A stretch of DNA of 16,773 bases from Baffinella frigidus (GCA_026770585.1 MU646747.1:270204-286976); one strand, 5' to 3'. Numbered from the stretch's first letter, positions 1 to 7,988 are shown. Made by a program: numbers and translations. Notes: a model not told the origin generated them from the letters alone.

Positions 1-187
1 TGGGGTTTGGGGTTTGGGGTTTGGGGTTTAGGGTTTGGGGGTTGGGGGTTGGGGTTTATAGTTTAGGGTTTGGGGTTTGGGGTTTGGGGTTTCGGGTTTG
101 GGGTTTGGGGTTTGGGGTTTAGGGTTTAGGGTTTGGGGTTTGGGGTTTGGGGTTGAGGGTTGAGGGTTTGGGGTTTGGGGTTTGGGG
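1..187 (+). repeat. Degenerate telomere-like TTTGGGG/TTTAGGG tract
   Basis: The tract is built of heptamers, mostly TTTGGGG with some TTTAGGG and GTTGAGG variants. The G-rich strand is the plus strand. At a genuine left chromosome end the plus strand would read CCCTAAA, so this is an interstitial or degenerate array rather than a terminal telomere in this orientation. It ends abruptly at about 187. Confidence 0.85.
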
Positions 188-199
188 CAGACCGCCCGC

Positions 200-358
200 A
201 AGCCCGGTGACGACTAACTCAAGCTCCTGCCCTTTCCTCACTGCGGTTCAAGGATCGGTTCAATATCAGATCTCAGATGTTCAAGGTTCGTTCCAATCAC
301 AGATCAGGCTCGACATCAGATCCTCCTGGTCAGATAAGAGTCCTGTCAATAACAACAC
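200..358 (+). repeat. Diverged duplicate of 553-716 (copy 1)
   Basis: The segment opens with AGCCCGGTGACGACTAACTC followed by TCCTGCCCTTTCCTCACTGC. It ends with GTCAATAACAACAC. The same order of motifs recurs at 553-716, so the two segments look like diverged copies lying on either side of the foldback at 391-542. There is no coding signal. Confidence 0.55.
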
Positions 359-390
359 GCCCCCACGCGACCCTTCTACCGCAAAATGAG

Positions 391-542
391 AAAAGCTAAC
401 GCCAGCGGGCCCCTTAGCCTACGGTAGGAACCCCCCCTCCTCCTACGATGTTTAAAAAACAAATGTCTTTAAAAGTCGCAGGAGGGGGGATCCTACCGTA
501 GGCAATCCGTAGGCTCAAAGTACCTCGCTGGTGTTAGCTTTT
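391..542. mobile_element. Foldback (MITE-like) element, CCTACNGTAGG type
   Basis: The terminal arms AAAAGCTAACGCCAGCG (391-407) and CGCTGGTGTTAGCTTTT (526-542) are inverted repeats with one mismatch. Inner arms pair CCTACGGTAGG plus a C-rich run (from 418) with a G-rich run plus CCTACCGTAGG (481-502). The 152-bp element has no coding capacity, so it would be non-autonomous. No target-site duplication could be assigned. Confidence 0.7.
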
Positions 543-552
543 TGCATGACAC

Positions 553-714
553 AAGCCCGGCGATCACTAGCTCTAGGTCCTGCCCTTTCCTCACTGCCAG
601 AAAGAGACCTTTGTCAATCCTCCTGCCCTTTCCTCACTGCCAGAGAGAGAGAGAGAGTCCTTTATCGACACCCTTTCCTCAATGCCAGAGAGATAACTTT
701 GTCAATACCAACAC
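553..714 (+). repeat. Diverged duplicate of 200-358 with internal tandem repeat
   Basis: About three imperfect units of roughly 43 bp repeat here. Each contains CCCTTTCCTCACTGCCAGA, and the first and third end in TTTGTCAA. A short GA run (about 642-656) lies inside the second unit. The whole segment parallels 200-358. Confidence 0.6.
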
Positions 715-854
715 TTATCCGGGGAAACCTATTTTTCTTGAGTTTGATGGCCACGAAAACTACTACACAAATGCTTTAATATTACTAATAAGAACGAATT
801 GTGTAGTAATTTTCGTTGCCATCAAACTAAAGAAAAATAGGTTTCCCCGGATAA
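715..854. mobile_element. MITE with long terminal inverted repeats
   Basis: The arms begin TTATCCGGGGAAACCT (715-730) and end AGGTTTCCCCGGATAA (839-854). Pairing continues inward for roughly 50 bases with few mismatches, leaving a short AT-rich loop. Both ends are flanked by ACAC (711-714 and 855-858), a plausible 4-bp target-site duplication. There is no ORF, so it would move only with a transposase supplied elsewhere. Confidence 0.75.
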
Positions 855-879
855 ACACGGCCGCCATGCATTCCATGTA

Positions 880-1060
880 TTCTTCCCCGATTGACTTTAC
901 AAGTGATTTTACCGCGGCCGAACATTCTCGCTTCGAACCGATTGACTTTCGATTGCGGGTTTTACGTTTCTCGGGCAATTGTACGAGATGTCGCCCGAAA
1001 TCAGGCAGCCTGCGGCGCAAAAAGCCAGATAAAAACACTTGTTAAGTCAATCGGGAAGAA
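880..1060. mobile_element. Foldback element with about 20-bp terminal inverted repeats
   Basis: CCCGATTGACTTTACAAGTG (886-905) pairs with CACTTGTTAAGTCAATCGGG (1036-1055) at 19 of 20 positions. Pairing extends outward through TTCTTCC/GGAAGAA with a one-base slip. The interior has no coding signal. The right end abuts the hairpin at 1065-1113. Confidence 0.6.
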
Positions 1061-1064
1061 ACGA

Positions 1065-1113
1065 TTTCTTCCCGAGTTGGGAGCTGTAGAACCGCTCCCA
1101 ACTCGGGAAGAAA
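1065..1113. repeat. Perfect 20-bp stem hairpin
   Basis: TTTCTTCCCGAGTTGGGAGC (1065-1084) and GCTCCCAACTCGGGAAGAAA (1094-1113) are perfect inverted repeats around a 9-base loop. This may be part of the foldback just upstream or a very short element of its own. There is no U-run to suggest a terminator. Confidence 0.75.
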
Positions 1114-1340
1114 CCATTATCCCCCCCGACCGGAGGCTATGCCACACAGTTGACTTCGAAGGGGTTTCGAATAACCCCTAAGCGATCAGACCTGGAACCC
1201 TACGGTAGGCAACCCGTAGGGACATATGAGACTTCCTACGGATAAGGTAACGGAAACTCGCGCACTGGGTGCCCGAAAATCCCTTCGTAGCCCGCTGTGT
1301 GGTTCTGAGGGTGCACAAGGGGATCTTGTACCAGCTCCAG

Positions 1341-1387
1341 GTTTGAGCTGAGGACGAGGCGGTTCTAACTATGGCGTTCTAGGTATA
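1341..1387 (+). repeat. 47-bp direct repeat, copy 1
   Basis: The stretch from GTTTGAGCTGAGGACGAGGC through TTCTAGGTATA recurs exactly 180 bases downstream with a single mismatch. The intervening sequence contains short TTTTTGTACCG repeats. Function unknown. Confidence 0.8.
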
Positions 1388-1520
1388 TTCTTGTGGGTGT
1401 GGCCTATATATGATAGATGGACGGCTTATTTGGACGTGACGGTAGTAACTTTTTGTACCGGCTTGTACCTTTTTGTACCGCCTTGTTACAGCCCGGTACT
1501 ACTTTCGGGACGTGACAGCA

Positions 1521-1567
1521 GTTTGAGCTGAGGACGAGGCGGTCCTAACTATGGCGTTCTAGGTATA
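1521..1567 (+). repeat. 47-bp direct repeat, copy 2
   Basis: This is the second copy of the 47-bp repeat. It differs only at GGTCC versus GGTTC. The stretch lies outside any credible gene. Confidence 0.8.
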
Positions 1568-1834
1568 CATACTCTTCACAACAAATAGACGATACGGCGT
1601 GAACCGTTCCTCACTATCCACAATCCTGCACAGCCACGCAGGGCTGGAAGGGGGGGTATTCAAAAGTCATTTTTTCAACAGAAAATTGGATTCACAAGTC
1701 AATTTAAGGACAGAACGGCTCCAAGGGCGCCCCAATGGCTCAAAGGGCGCCCCTGGAATACCCCCACGTAGCGCCCTGTGTAGACAGTCTAGCTCTGCCT
1801 CAGTTAAGCTGGGCCCCTCATCAAATTCATTGGG

Positions 1835-2090
1835 AAACTTCGAACTTTGAGGTGGGTTTAGCTACGGAATTTCCTACCGTAGGAAGTAGACAATTCCGTA
1901 GGGCAATAGGACTAAAAACCAATTTAGTCCTATGGCCCTACGGAATTGTCTACTTCCTACGGTAGGAAATTCCGTAGCTAAACCCACCTCAAAGTTCGAA
2001 GTTTGTGAATTAGTCCTATGGCCCTACGGAATTGTCTACTTCCTACGGTAGGAAATTCCGTAGCTAAACCCACCTCAAAGTTCGAAGTTT
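1835..2090. mobile_element. 82-bp near-perfect palindrome with an extra direct copy of one arm
   Basis: The left arm (1835-1916) and right arm (1923-2004) are 82-base inverted repeats with one visible mismatch and a 6-base loop. After five bases the right arm is repeated directly at 2010-2090. Each arm carries a CCTACNGTAGG palindrome (1873-1883, 1956-1966, 2042-2052) and ends in the AAACTTCGAACTTTGAGG motif. It has no coding capacity. Best read as a foldback element with a partial tandem duplication. Confidence 0.85.
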
Positions 2091-2111
2091 CGCGACTAAA
2101 ATACATTTAGA

Positions 2112-2138
2112 CCAGGACTCCGTACAAATGCTCCAGTA
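2112..2138 (+). repeat. 27-bp dispersed repeat, copy 1
   Basis: CCAGGACTCCGTACAAATGC followed by TCCAGTA recurs at 3724-3750 with one mismatch. In both places it follows ATACAT closely. Confidence 0.65.
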
Positions 2139-2159
2139 CAAAGATCATCTAAATTAACT

Positions 2160-2540
2160 TAAGGAGGAGCCCGGGTTAACAGAGGCAGAGCTAGCGAGTG
2201 GCATACAGCACAATTCCCGCGGCACTTACCAGCAGGCGCCCCCAGCTTCTCGCCAGCGTCACCCCGCCCCCCCCCCTTCCTCCCCCCCTCCATGCGCGCA
2301 AGCAGTGCCAGGGCAGACGGGGTCTTCGTCCCGTCCCACCCCCGCGCCCCTGCGCCCTTCTCGCCCCCGCGCCCCCTCGGCGGAAGCGCCCGCGGTGCTC
2401 CAGCGCCCCCCGTGCTGAACTGCGCGAGCTGGGTGCGGAGCGCATGCGGCCTGGAGTGGGGCGTGCTGTTCAGCGCTCGGCCTTGGGACGCGGGATGAGT
2501 GGGAAGCACCCTGGGCCCTCTTGACGGTAGAGAGCTTGCT
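2160..2540. other. GC-rich stretch without a supportable gene
   Basis: This stretch is strongly GC-rich with long C and G runs. All six frames stay open because stop codons are rare at this composition. The conceptual products are low-complexity Pro/Arg/Gly/Ala with no recognisable domain, so no gene is called. It could be a CpG-rich promoter, but no core element was identified. Confidence 0.4.
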
Positions 2541-2768
2541 CGTTGAAGATTGGAAGATTGGGGGGGTAGTGCGGCGACTCCCCCTCCGGATAAAAATCCG
2601 GGGTTTGCGAAACGTGGAAAGTCTGTGCTTCATAGGGCTGGTGGAGGTTGGCGTGCACTGGATGCGAGTCTATTTGGGCTCACCGGTTTGGTGCGCCCGG
2701 GCTCTTTCCCCCTCCAAGGTTGACGGGTTTATACCGTAAAGCCAGCTTGTCAACTTGAGCATAGTCGG

Positions 2769-3185
2769 TCAACAGGCTATAAACGCGATGCGAGGCCAAA
2801 AGGGAATCGATGCTCCGCGTTCCGTGGAGGGTGCGGCCGGGGTTGGGGGGGTTGTATGGGGGAGGAACAGTGAAGGTCTGGGGAGGTTGGGGGGGGGGGG
2901 GTACAGTGGGCGCAGCGCCGTTGAGAAGGCCATGACAAGGTCCAGGTAGGCCAGGAGAAAGAAGATCGATCCTGCTCTCATCGATTTTTCGCCGCGTGTC
3001 GCCAAAATTGCCTTGGCCCCCAGTCCGTGCTCTCGCCCAGCGAAGACACGAAGGGCAGGGTTGTCTACCGCCTCCTGCAGTAGTCCCACTTGAGTGCCCA
3101 CGCTCCGATACAAGCCTGGTTCCTCGATCCCCCCGGCACTTCCCGGGGAATTTCCGACTTCGGGGAACTCCCAAAATCCTCCCAA
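2769..3185 (-). other. Possible decayed exon or gene fragment (weak)
   Basis: One minus-strand frame reads through 138 codons. Its middle part looks less random than its surroundings: a segment starting LYRSVGTQVGLLQEAVDNP leads to a hydrophobic stretch of about 20 residues (GSIFFLLAYLDLVMAFSTAL) that could span a membrane. It then enters a Pro-rich run encoded by a 13-G homopolymer on the plus strand (about 2888-2901). A second overlapping minus frame (2680-3222) is also open, so openness is weak evidence. No family was recognised. It may be a pseudogene fragment or chance. Confidence 0.2.
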
Positions 3186-3205
3186 AATCTAGAAAATGCT
3201 TTTCC

Positions 3206-3320
3206 GCGATCCGTGAAAGCAAACATGCTTTCTCTGCAGATCCCTTCTACGGAACGGCGTGTCGTTGGGCTACGAGCTCGTATGTTGGGAGAAATTAAAA
3301 CCCAAAGGACCTGAAGGATC
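3206..3320 (+). mobile_element. SINE-A copy a
   Basis: This is a member of a short dispersed family. The consensus order is GATCCGAAAGCAAAAATGC (a small hairpin), CTGCAGATCCCTTCTACGGA, ACGGCGTGTCGTTGGC, ATGTTGGGAGAAATTAAAA, then a tail of CCTAAAGGA-type units. This copy ends in two variant tail units, followed directly by the start of copy b. Confidence 0.8.
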
Positions 3321-3330
3321 AGTAAGGATC

Positions 3331-3470
3331 GAGCCTCTGCACTGGAGAGCTAACTGGCTAAACGCGATCCGAAAGCAAAAATGCTTTCGCTGCAGTCCTT
3401 TCTACGGAAGGGCGTGTCGTTGGCATACGTTGGGCGAAATTAAACCCTAAAGAACCTAAATGGACCTAGA
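3331..3470 (+). mobile_element. SINE-A copy b
   Basis: This copy starts with the family's 5' part (GAGCCTCTGCACTGGAGAGC). It has the GAAAGCAAAAATGCTTTC hairpin and ends with a tail reading CCCTAAAGAACCTAAA. It lies in tandem behind copy a. Confidence 0.8.
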
Positions 3471-3486
3471 CGAACTCAACTTTTTT

Positions 3487-3570
3487 CTGCAGATCCTTCC
3501 TTTTTTCTGCAGATCCTTTCTGTCGTTGGGCCATGTTGGGGGAAATGAAAACGTAAAGAACCTAAAGGGC
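3487..3570 (+). mobile_element. SINE-A copy c, 5'-truncated and internally deleted
   Basis: TTTTTTCTGCAGATCCTT occurs twice (about 3481-3518). The sequence then jumps to TGTCGTTGGG and on to the tail (AAAGAACCTAAAGGG). The ACGGAACGGCG segment of other copies is missing. Confidence 0.7.
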
Positions 3571-3723
3571 GAACAAGACGCTCGTGCGGCTGAAACCGCG
3601 GAGCCCTGGTACAAATCCGCCAAACCCAAGGAACTACTAGTCTCCCCGCATCATCTACATATCCGGCAACCCGATCACGCGGTTCCACAATATCAGTTAA
3701 TCTGGGCTGCCGATTGAATACAT

Positions 3724-3750
3724 CCAGGACTCCGTACAAACGCTCCAGTA
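3724..3750 (+). repeat. 27-bp dispersed repeat, copy 2
   Basis: This is the second copy of the repeat at 2112-2138 (CCAGGACTCCGTACAAACGC and so on). Confidence 0.65.
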
Positions 3751-3805
3751 GGACCACTCGAGGCTAGAAATGGGAACATTTTAAAATAGATTTTCTTTTA
3801 CAGGG

Positions 3806-3850
3806 GCCATGTTGGGAGAAATTAAAACCTAAAGGACCTAAAGGACCGGC
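3806..3850 (+). mobile_element. SINE-A copy d, 3' fragment
   Basis: Only the 3' part is present: ATGTTGGGAGAAATTAAAAC followed by CCTAAAGGACCTAAAGGACC. Loss of the 5' end fits retroposition with incomplete reverse transcription. Confidence 0.75.
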
Positions 3851-3904
3851 GCAGGACTCGGTCCTTTCCTTCGATCGTACACAACGTGGAGAGTGCACAT
3901 GGCC

Positions 3905-4040
3905 TCTCTCTAGGTCCTGCTCAGACACAGCCTCGGCGGTGGTGTATACATGGTGTCAGGCCGTGTTGTAGTAACAAAGGTCTCTCCCCTTGCGCGGAGA
4001 AGGGAGGTGAGAGAGACCTGGATTCGTACCAACGCGGCCG
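3905..4040 (+). repeat. Dispersed repeat related to 16302-16560, with hairpin
   Basis: The motif series GTCCTGCTCAGACACAGCCT, then a GTTGTAGTAACAAAGG-like stretch, then GGTCTCTC recurs near the right end of the window (16302-16390 and 16465-16560). An imperfect hairpin at 3978-4019 pairs AGGTCTCTC with GAGAGAGACCT. There is no coding signal. Confidence 0.5.
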
Positions 4041-4342
4041 CCATGTATGCACCCCCATGCCGGGTACGTGCTGGTACAGTGTTATAACCTATTGTAGCAA
4101 AGGCTCACTATAGGACGAACGCAAAATCCTCAGGGCTACCAATACCCTAATATTGCACGACCCCTAATGTAGCACGGATATTGCTGTCCCGACCATGCTA
4201 CATGAAGGGAAAGTTCAATGTTTGAAAAAAATTGAGTAAAACATTTTTCCTGTTTGAGGTGTTTTACCCATTCTCGATCGTCGGAGACGGTTCGCTCTGG
4301 GTGGCGCGGAAGACATGCAGGCTCGCGCCTGGAAGCTCGATC

Positions 4343-4491
4343 CACCCTGTATCCCCTCTTCACGAGCCTCCGCACTGGAGAGCGAAACGCGATCCGAAAG
4401 CAAAAATGCTTTCCCTGCAGATCCCTTCTACGGAACGGCGTGTCGTTGGCATATGTTGGGAGAAATTAAAACCTAAAGGACCTAAAGGATC
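4343..4491 (+). mobile_element. SINE-A copy e (near full length)
   Basis: This is one of the two longest copies. It starts CCACCCTGTATCCCCTCTTC, continues ACGAGCCTCCGCACTGGAGA and GCGAAACGCGATCCGAAAGC, and ends in CCTAAAGGACCTAAAGGATC. Its start matches that of copy g, which fixes the family's 5' end. No target-site duplication is evident. Confidence 0.85.
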
Positions 4492-4768
4492 GGTGCAGCC
4501 TCTTTGCAGCTTCGCTCCCGAAAGGAGGAACCTTGGAGCCATTGGAGCTATCTAAGTCAACCCGGTCTACTTATTGGCGATCGCAAGGTTGCACACCCGA
4601 AGGGAGGATGTGAGCCTCGGTCGGTCAGGTGGCGAGCCTCGGTCATGGACCAGGTCGCGAGCCTCTAGTTGAGTGATGTGAACAGTCAATGAACTCAGGT
4701 TTGGTCTCACCCCCCGGCAAGGTCGAGGCGAGGCTCCAGAGAGAGGAGAACATTGAAGCTCTTCTTTT
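4492..4768. other. No gene seen
   Basis: No convincing ORF lies here. The stretch contains a short imperfect repeat of GCGAGCCTCGGTC (4610-4672) and purine-rich sequence before SINE-B copy A. Confidence 0.4.
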
Positions 4769-4860
4769 TGGTGCTTTGGTGCTTTTATTTACACTCACAT
4801 CGAAGGCCACAACCCACCTCACTCTTGAGGAGTCGGGAGTAATCTACGGGTGAGTTCCCC
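4769..4860 (-). mobile_element. SINE-B copy A
   Basis: This minus-strand copy has a tail reading on the plus strand as TTTTTGGTGCTTTGGTGC, followed by ACACTCACATCGAAGGCC (complement of the B-box-like part), CTCACTCTTGAGGAGT and AATCTACGGGTGAG. It matches copies B-E. Confidence 0.8.
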
Positions 4861-4943
4861 TGTGAGTTTCCTCTGGCCTTGTCGCCGGAGGCCTTTGCAG
4901 GCTGCGGCGGAGACGCCGGAGCGGGGCGGGGCGGAAGCTGCTC

Positions 4944-5050
4944 GGACTTTAGGTCCTTTAGGTTTTAATTTCGCCCAACATATGCCAACGCCACGCCCTT
5001 TCGTAGAAAGGACTGCATAGAAAGCATTTTTGCTTTCGGATCGCGTTTAG
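4944..5050 (-). mobile_element. SINE-A copy f
   Basis: This is a minus-strand copy. The plus strand reads TTTAGGTCCTTTAGGTTTTA, then ATGCCAACGCCACGCCCTTT, then GAAAGCATTTTTGCTTTC and GGATCGCGTTT. It lacks the far 5' end. Confidence 0.8.
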
Positions 5051-5123
5051 CTCGACTTGCACCTGGTAGTGCGCGCGAAGCGGCGGAGGGACGTCATGTC
5101 AGGATGCTGCCGGTAATGGGAAA

Positions 5124-5271
5124 CCTTTAGGTCCTTTAGGTTTTAATTTCTCCCAACATACGCCAACGACACGCCGTTCCGTAGAAGGGATCTGCAGAGA
5201 GAGCATTTTTGCTTTCGGATCGCGTTTCGCTCTCCAGTGCAGAGGCTCGTGAAGAGGGGATACAGGGTGGC
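5124..5271 (-). mobile_element. SINE-A copy g (near full length)
   Basis: This minus-strand copy runs from tail (TTTAGGTCCTTTAGG) to 5' end (GAAGAGGGGATACAGGGTGG). Its extent matches copy e in inverse orientation. It lies 74 bp from copy f and near SINE-B copies, so this region is a preferred landing site or a segmental duplication. Confidence 0.85.
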
Positions 5272-5473
5272 TCTGTTGGGGGGTTTGATTGCTTCCAAAA
5301 TAGGAGCGCGCCCGCACACACACCGAACCCAAGTCAGCCGTTCTGAGGCTCATGGTATCCCATGGCTGAAGTATAAAAGCTCCAGGCACGGATACCCCAC
5401 AAGGTGAGAGGGATCCTAAGAAGGTGGGAGGGGGAAACCAGAAGATGGGTGGGGGAATGTTAAGGCTACGCTT

Positions 5474-5573
5474 TGGTGCTTTGGTGCTTTTATTTACACT
5501 CACATCGAAGGCCACAGCCCACCTCACTCTTGAGGAGTTGGGAGTAATCTACGAATGAGCTCCTCGACCCGAC
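5474..5573 (-). mobile_element. SINE-B copy B
   Basis: This is a complete-looking minus-strand copy, from the TGGTGCTTTGGTGCTTTTAT tail to GAGCTCCTCGACCCGACC at its 5' end. It is nearly identical to copy A over the shared part. Confidence 0.85.
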
Positions 5574-6200
5574 CCATCCGGATCCGACCGAGCCCCCTTT
5601 CCCCCCCTTTTTTTTTTAAAAAAAAAGGCATTAAGCTTGTGGAGCGACGTCGTCGATGGTCTCGTACTTGGGAGTTTTGCTTAAGTCACTTTCAGGGTCT
5701 AAGTTGACGGCCCCACCAAAGCCTTTGTAAATCAGGTCAGAAGGGTTCGGGGAGCGAAGCCGCTAAATGTTTGGGGAGCGGAGATGAGGAGCCTGTTGGG
5801 GGAGGCTTGAAGGGGCCCTTTGGGGGGGGCTTGGGGTATGAGGAGCCTTTTGGGGGAGGCTTGAGTGGTGATTGGTGAGGTTCGTTTTCACCCCCACGCC
5901 ATGGGAGCGGCGCGAGGGGTCAAAATCCCGTTGGAGCCGGAGCTCCCCCTTCCCTCTCTGCCTCCGTGCCGCCCGCGCGCAGCCCTTGCTCACTGCCCGC
6001 TTCCCGCTCGCGTTTGCCCACAGCGCCCTGCCATCCTGCTCCGCGCGCTCCTGACCCAACCCCAGCCCGCCTGAGCCAGAAACTCAGATCGAAATTTTGA
6101 CGGGTGGCCGCGCTCGGGTTTCTCCCGGGTCTCTCTGCGCTGGGGGGGGGATAACGTGGACCTGAGCAGCGCATTCAGCCCGTGCCGCGCAGGGGAAGCC
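5574..6200. other. GC-rich region with homopolymers and a tandem duplication; no gene called
   Basis: A C-run, T-run and A-run lie in succession (5587-5628). The unit ATGAGGAGCCT-TTGGGGGAGGCTTGA appears twice (from about 5782 and 5837), about 55 bp apart. From 5930 to 6180 the sequence is GC-rich and several overlapping frames are open on both strands. Their products are Pro/Arg/Ala-rich and unlike any family recognised here. Confidence 0.4.
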
Positions 6201-7074
6201 GGAACACTGTACGAGCTCGTAGTAAATTATTACACTTTCAACTATGAATCAATGAAGTCACATGTGTAGTAAATTACCACCTGCCGTGTAAAGCTGACAG
6301 ATGACATTCGTGATAAGCAAGAAAATCAGAAAGTGATATCTCGGACCACACCTGACGGTGTAGTAAAATGCAGCAGGTAGTAAAATGTACAGGTGGGCTT
6401 TCAAAAAACCCCGAAAAGTTGGTCACGGAGAATACGAAGCTTCGTACGTACATAAGATAGGGGGGTCCGTACCGGGTACGAGGAACCGTGCTTAAGTTGA
6501 TTATTGGATTCTTGCTCTAGAAACACGCCAAAAGTCATCAATTTGGCGCCCCCCCCCCCCGGATTTCTGGGGGGGAGCGTGCCCGTGTTGATACGTCTGG
6601 GGGCCAGACTGGGGATTGACTGGGGCGCCTCAAGAAAACGTACGAACTTCACACCGGTGGGAGAATTATTGAACTTTGCCCCTCCAAGTTGGTCACGCAA
6701 GTCGCGACGCAACACGACGCAACATCCGAGGAGCAAACTGCAAGACAATTTTCATCCAGTTTACTACCGTCGATGCTTTGGGGCGCAACGTCCGTGAAGC
6801 CAACTAGCATCCAGTTTACTACCGACTGCACCTACTTTCTGACTTTGGTGGCTTTGGTTCTCATCAAAGGACATTTTCATTCGGAGGAATCTCTAGAGAA
6901 ATCTCGGCATGGGAAAGTTTAATCTCCCCCCTTGATCTCGGAATCGGAAAGGCCGAGAGCTGTCAACGCACACGAAAGGCTACGAGCTCGTACAAGCTTC
7001 GTAGGAGCTGTCAAGGACAGCCGAATTAGAGAAGTACCCAGTAGCTGAATCAGAGCAGCCTCTGAGCCGCAGTG
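6201..7074. other. Intergenic region upstream of the coiled-coil gene
   Basis: No secure gene lies here. GTAGTAAA recurs four times (6222-6385). CATCCAGTTTACTACCG occurs twice (6753-6769 and 6808-6824). CTACGAGCTCGTAC-like palindromes lie near 6208 and 6982. The last part should hold the promoter and leader of the downstream gene, but no TATA box or initiator could be assigned. Confidence 0.4.
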
Positions 7075-7875
7075 ATGTGCGGCACGGACGAGTGCGTGGA
7101 TATGGTGAAGGGGCTGACGGCGGAGCTGTTTCGCGAGCAGCGGGAATTGGTGGCGCGCCTCAACGCCATGCAGGAGCGCATCACGCAAGATCCCAACCTG
7201 ATAAGCAAGACGCTCCGAAAGATCGAGTGGATGGAGGAGAAGGAACGCTCTGTCGAGCGGTTGAACAAGGCCGTTGCGTCTCTTCGATGCGCGCTCGAGG
7301 CGGACGTGGCGAGTCGGGAGATGGTGGCGACCGCCGGCATTCCCGTTTCGTCCGCATCTGACAAACTCTCGGACGACGACGCCGAGTCGGAGGCCTCCGG
7401 AGGGGCGAGTCGGAGGCCTTCAGAGGTCTCCCATTCCTCGCCTCACCCCAGGGCCTTCTCCAGGATCTTCTGCGAGCAGCCACCGCCGCAGTCCCTCTCC
7501 TACTTGAACCTCCTCCAGACGGATCTCTACAAAGCGTTCGTTACAAACCTGGACGCGGGCTTCATCCGCCTCGCCCACCCTGCGCCGCGCCGGATGCTCC
7601 GCGAGCCACCTGGCGCCACCTCAATCGCCCGCAGCGCAGAGCCGCCTCTACCACACTTCAAGCTACAGCCGCGCGCTGACTGGGCCGCGCGGAGCGCCGA
7701 CGAGGGCCAAGCTTCGAGGAAATGGTTTGCCATGAGCGACGTGCGGGTGTCGTCTTTGCCTGAGCTCCCGGCTCAGGAAAAGACGAGCTTTTTGGCAAGG
7801 CTTACGATCCCGAAAAAGCTCCAGCGCCTCGGGACGTCTTTCGTATCCCTCAAGGATACGATGATCGGGTTGTGA
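7075..7875 (+). CDS. Coiled-coil protein of unknown function (single-exon candidate)
   Basis: This is a 266-residue protein and is not recognised. The start is the first ATG after an in-frame stop at 7063-7065, and it has G at -3. Residues about 9-82 are charged and heptad-like (TAELFREQRELVARLNAMQE through KIEWMEEKERSVERLNKAV), predicting a coiled coil. Residues 92-125 form an acidic Ser-rich linker (SDDDAESEASGG), with a short internal repeat at DNA level. Residues 126-165 (RAFSRIFCEQ, SYLNLLQTDLYKAFVTNLDA) look structured, the next part is Pro/Ala/Arg-rich, and the C-terminus has a basic patch (TIPKKLQRL). There is no signal peptide or membrane segment. Third codon positions are GC-rich, unlike the flanks. 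No AATAAA was seen within about 400 bases downstream. It is probably a real gene, but introns cannot be excluded. Confidence 0.6.
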   Translation: MCGTDECVDMVKGLTAELFREQRELVARLNAMQERITQDPNLISKTLRKIEWMEEKERSVERLNKAVASLRCALEADVASREMVATAGIPVSSASDKLSDDDAESEASGGASRRPSEVSHSSPHPRAFSRIFCEQPPPQSLSYLNLLQTDLYKAFVTNLDAGFIRLAHPAPRRMLREPPGATSIARSAEPPLPHFKLQPRADWAARSADEGQASRKWFAMSDVRVSSLPELPAQEKTSFLARLTIPKKLQRLGTSFVSLKDTMIGL

Positions 7876-7988
7876 GATGAGCCACTTGCTAGAGGTCCGT
7901 GGAGTTGCGATTCGAGTAAACATGTTCTTCCTGCGTCGTGTCACACACGCTCTCGCTTCCGTCGCTCGCTTGCGCTATCAGCAAGGCT

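Noticed and set aside
1-187. True chromosome end
   Set aside because: Strand orientation is opposite to that expected for a left end, and the units are highly variable.
505-520. Dinoflagellate spliced-leader-like CCGTAG...GGCTCAA
   Set aside because: Only short pieces match. The CCATTTTGGCTCAAG part of the leader is absent from the window.
2159-2524. Several overlapping ORFs on both strands
   Set aside because: Openness is explained by high GC content. Products are low-complexity and no frame stands out.
3090-5527. Small ORFs with shared peptides such as QIPSTERRVVG
   Set aside because: The shared peptide is a translation of SINE-A, present in many copies and both orientations.
5763-6174. 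Overlapping ORFs in GC-rich sequence
   Set aside because: Frames on both strands are open together, with Pro/Arg/Ala-rich products and no domain.
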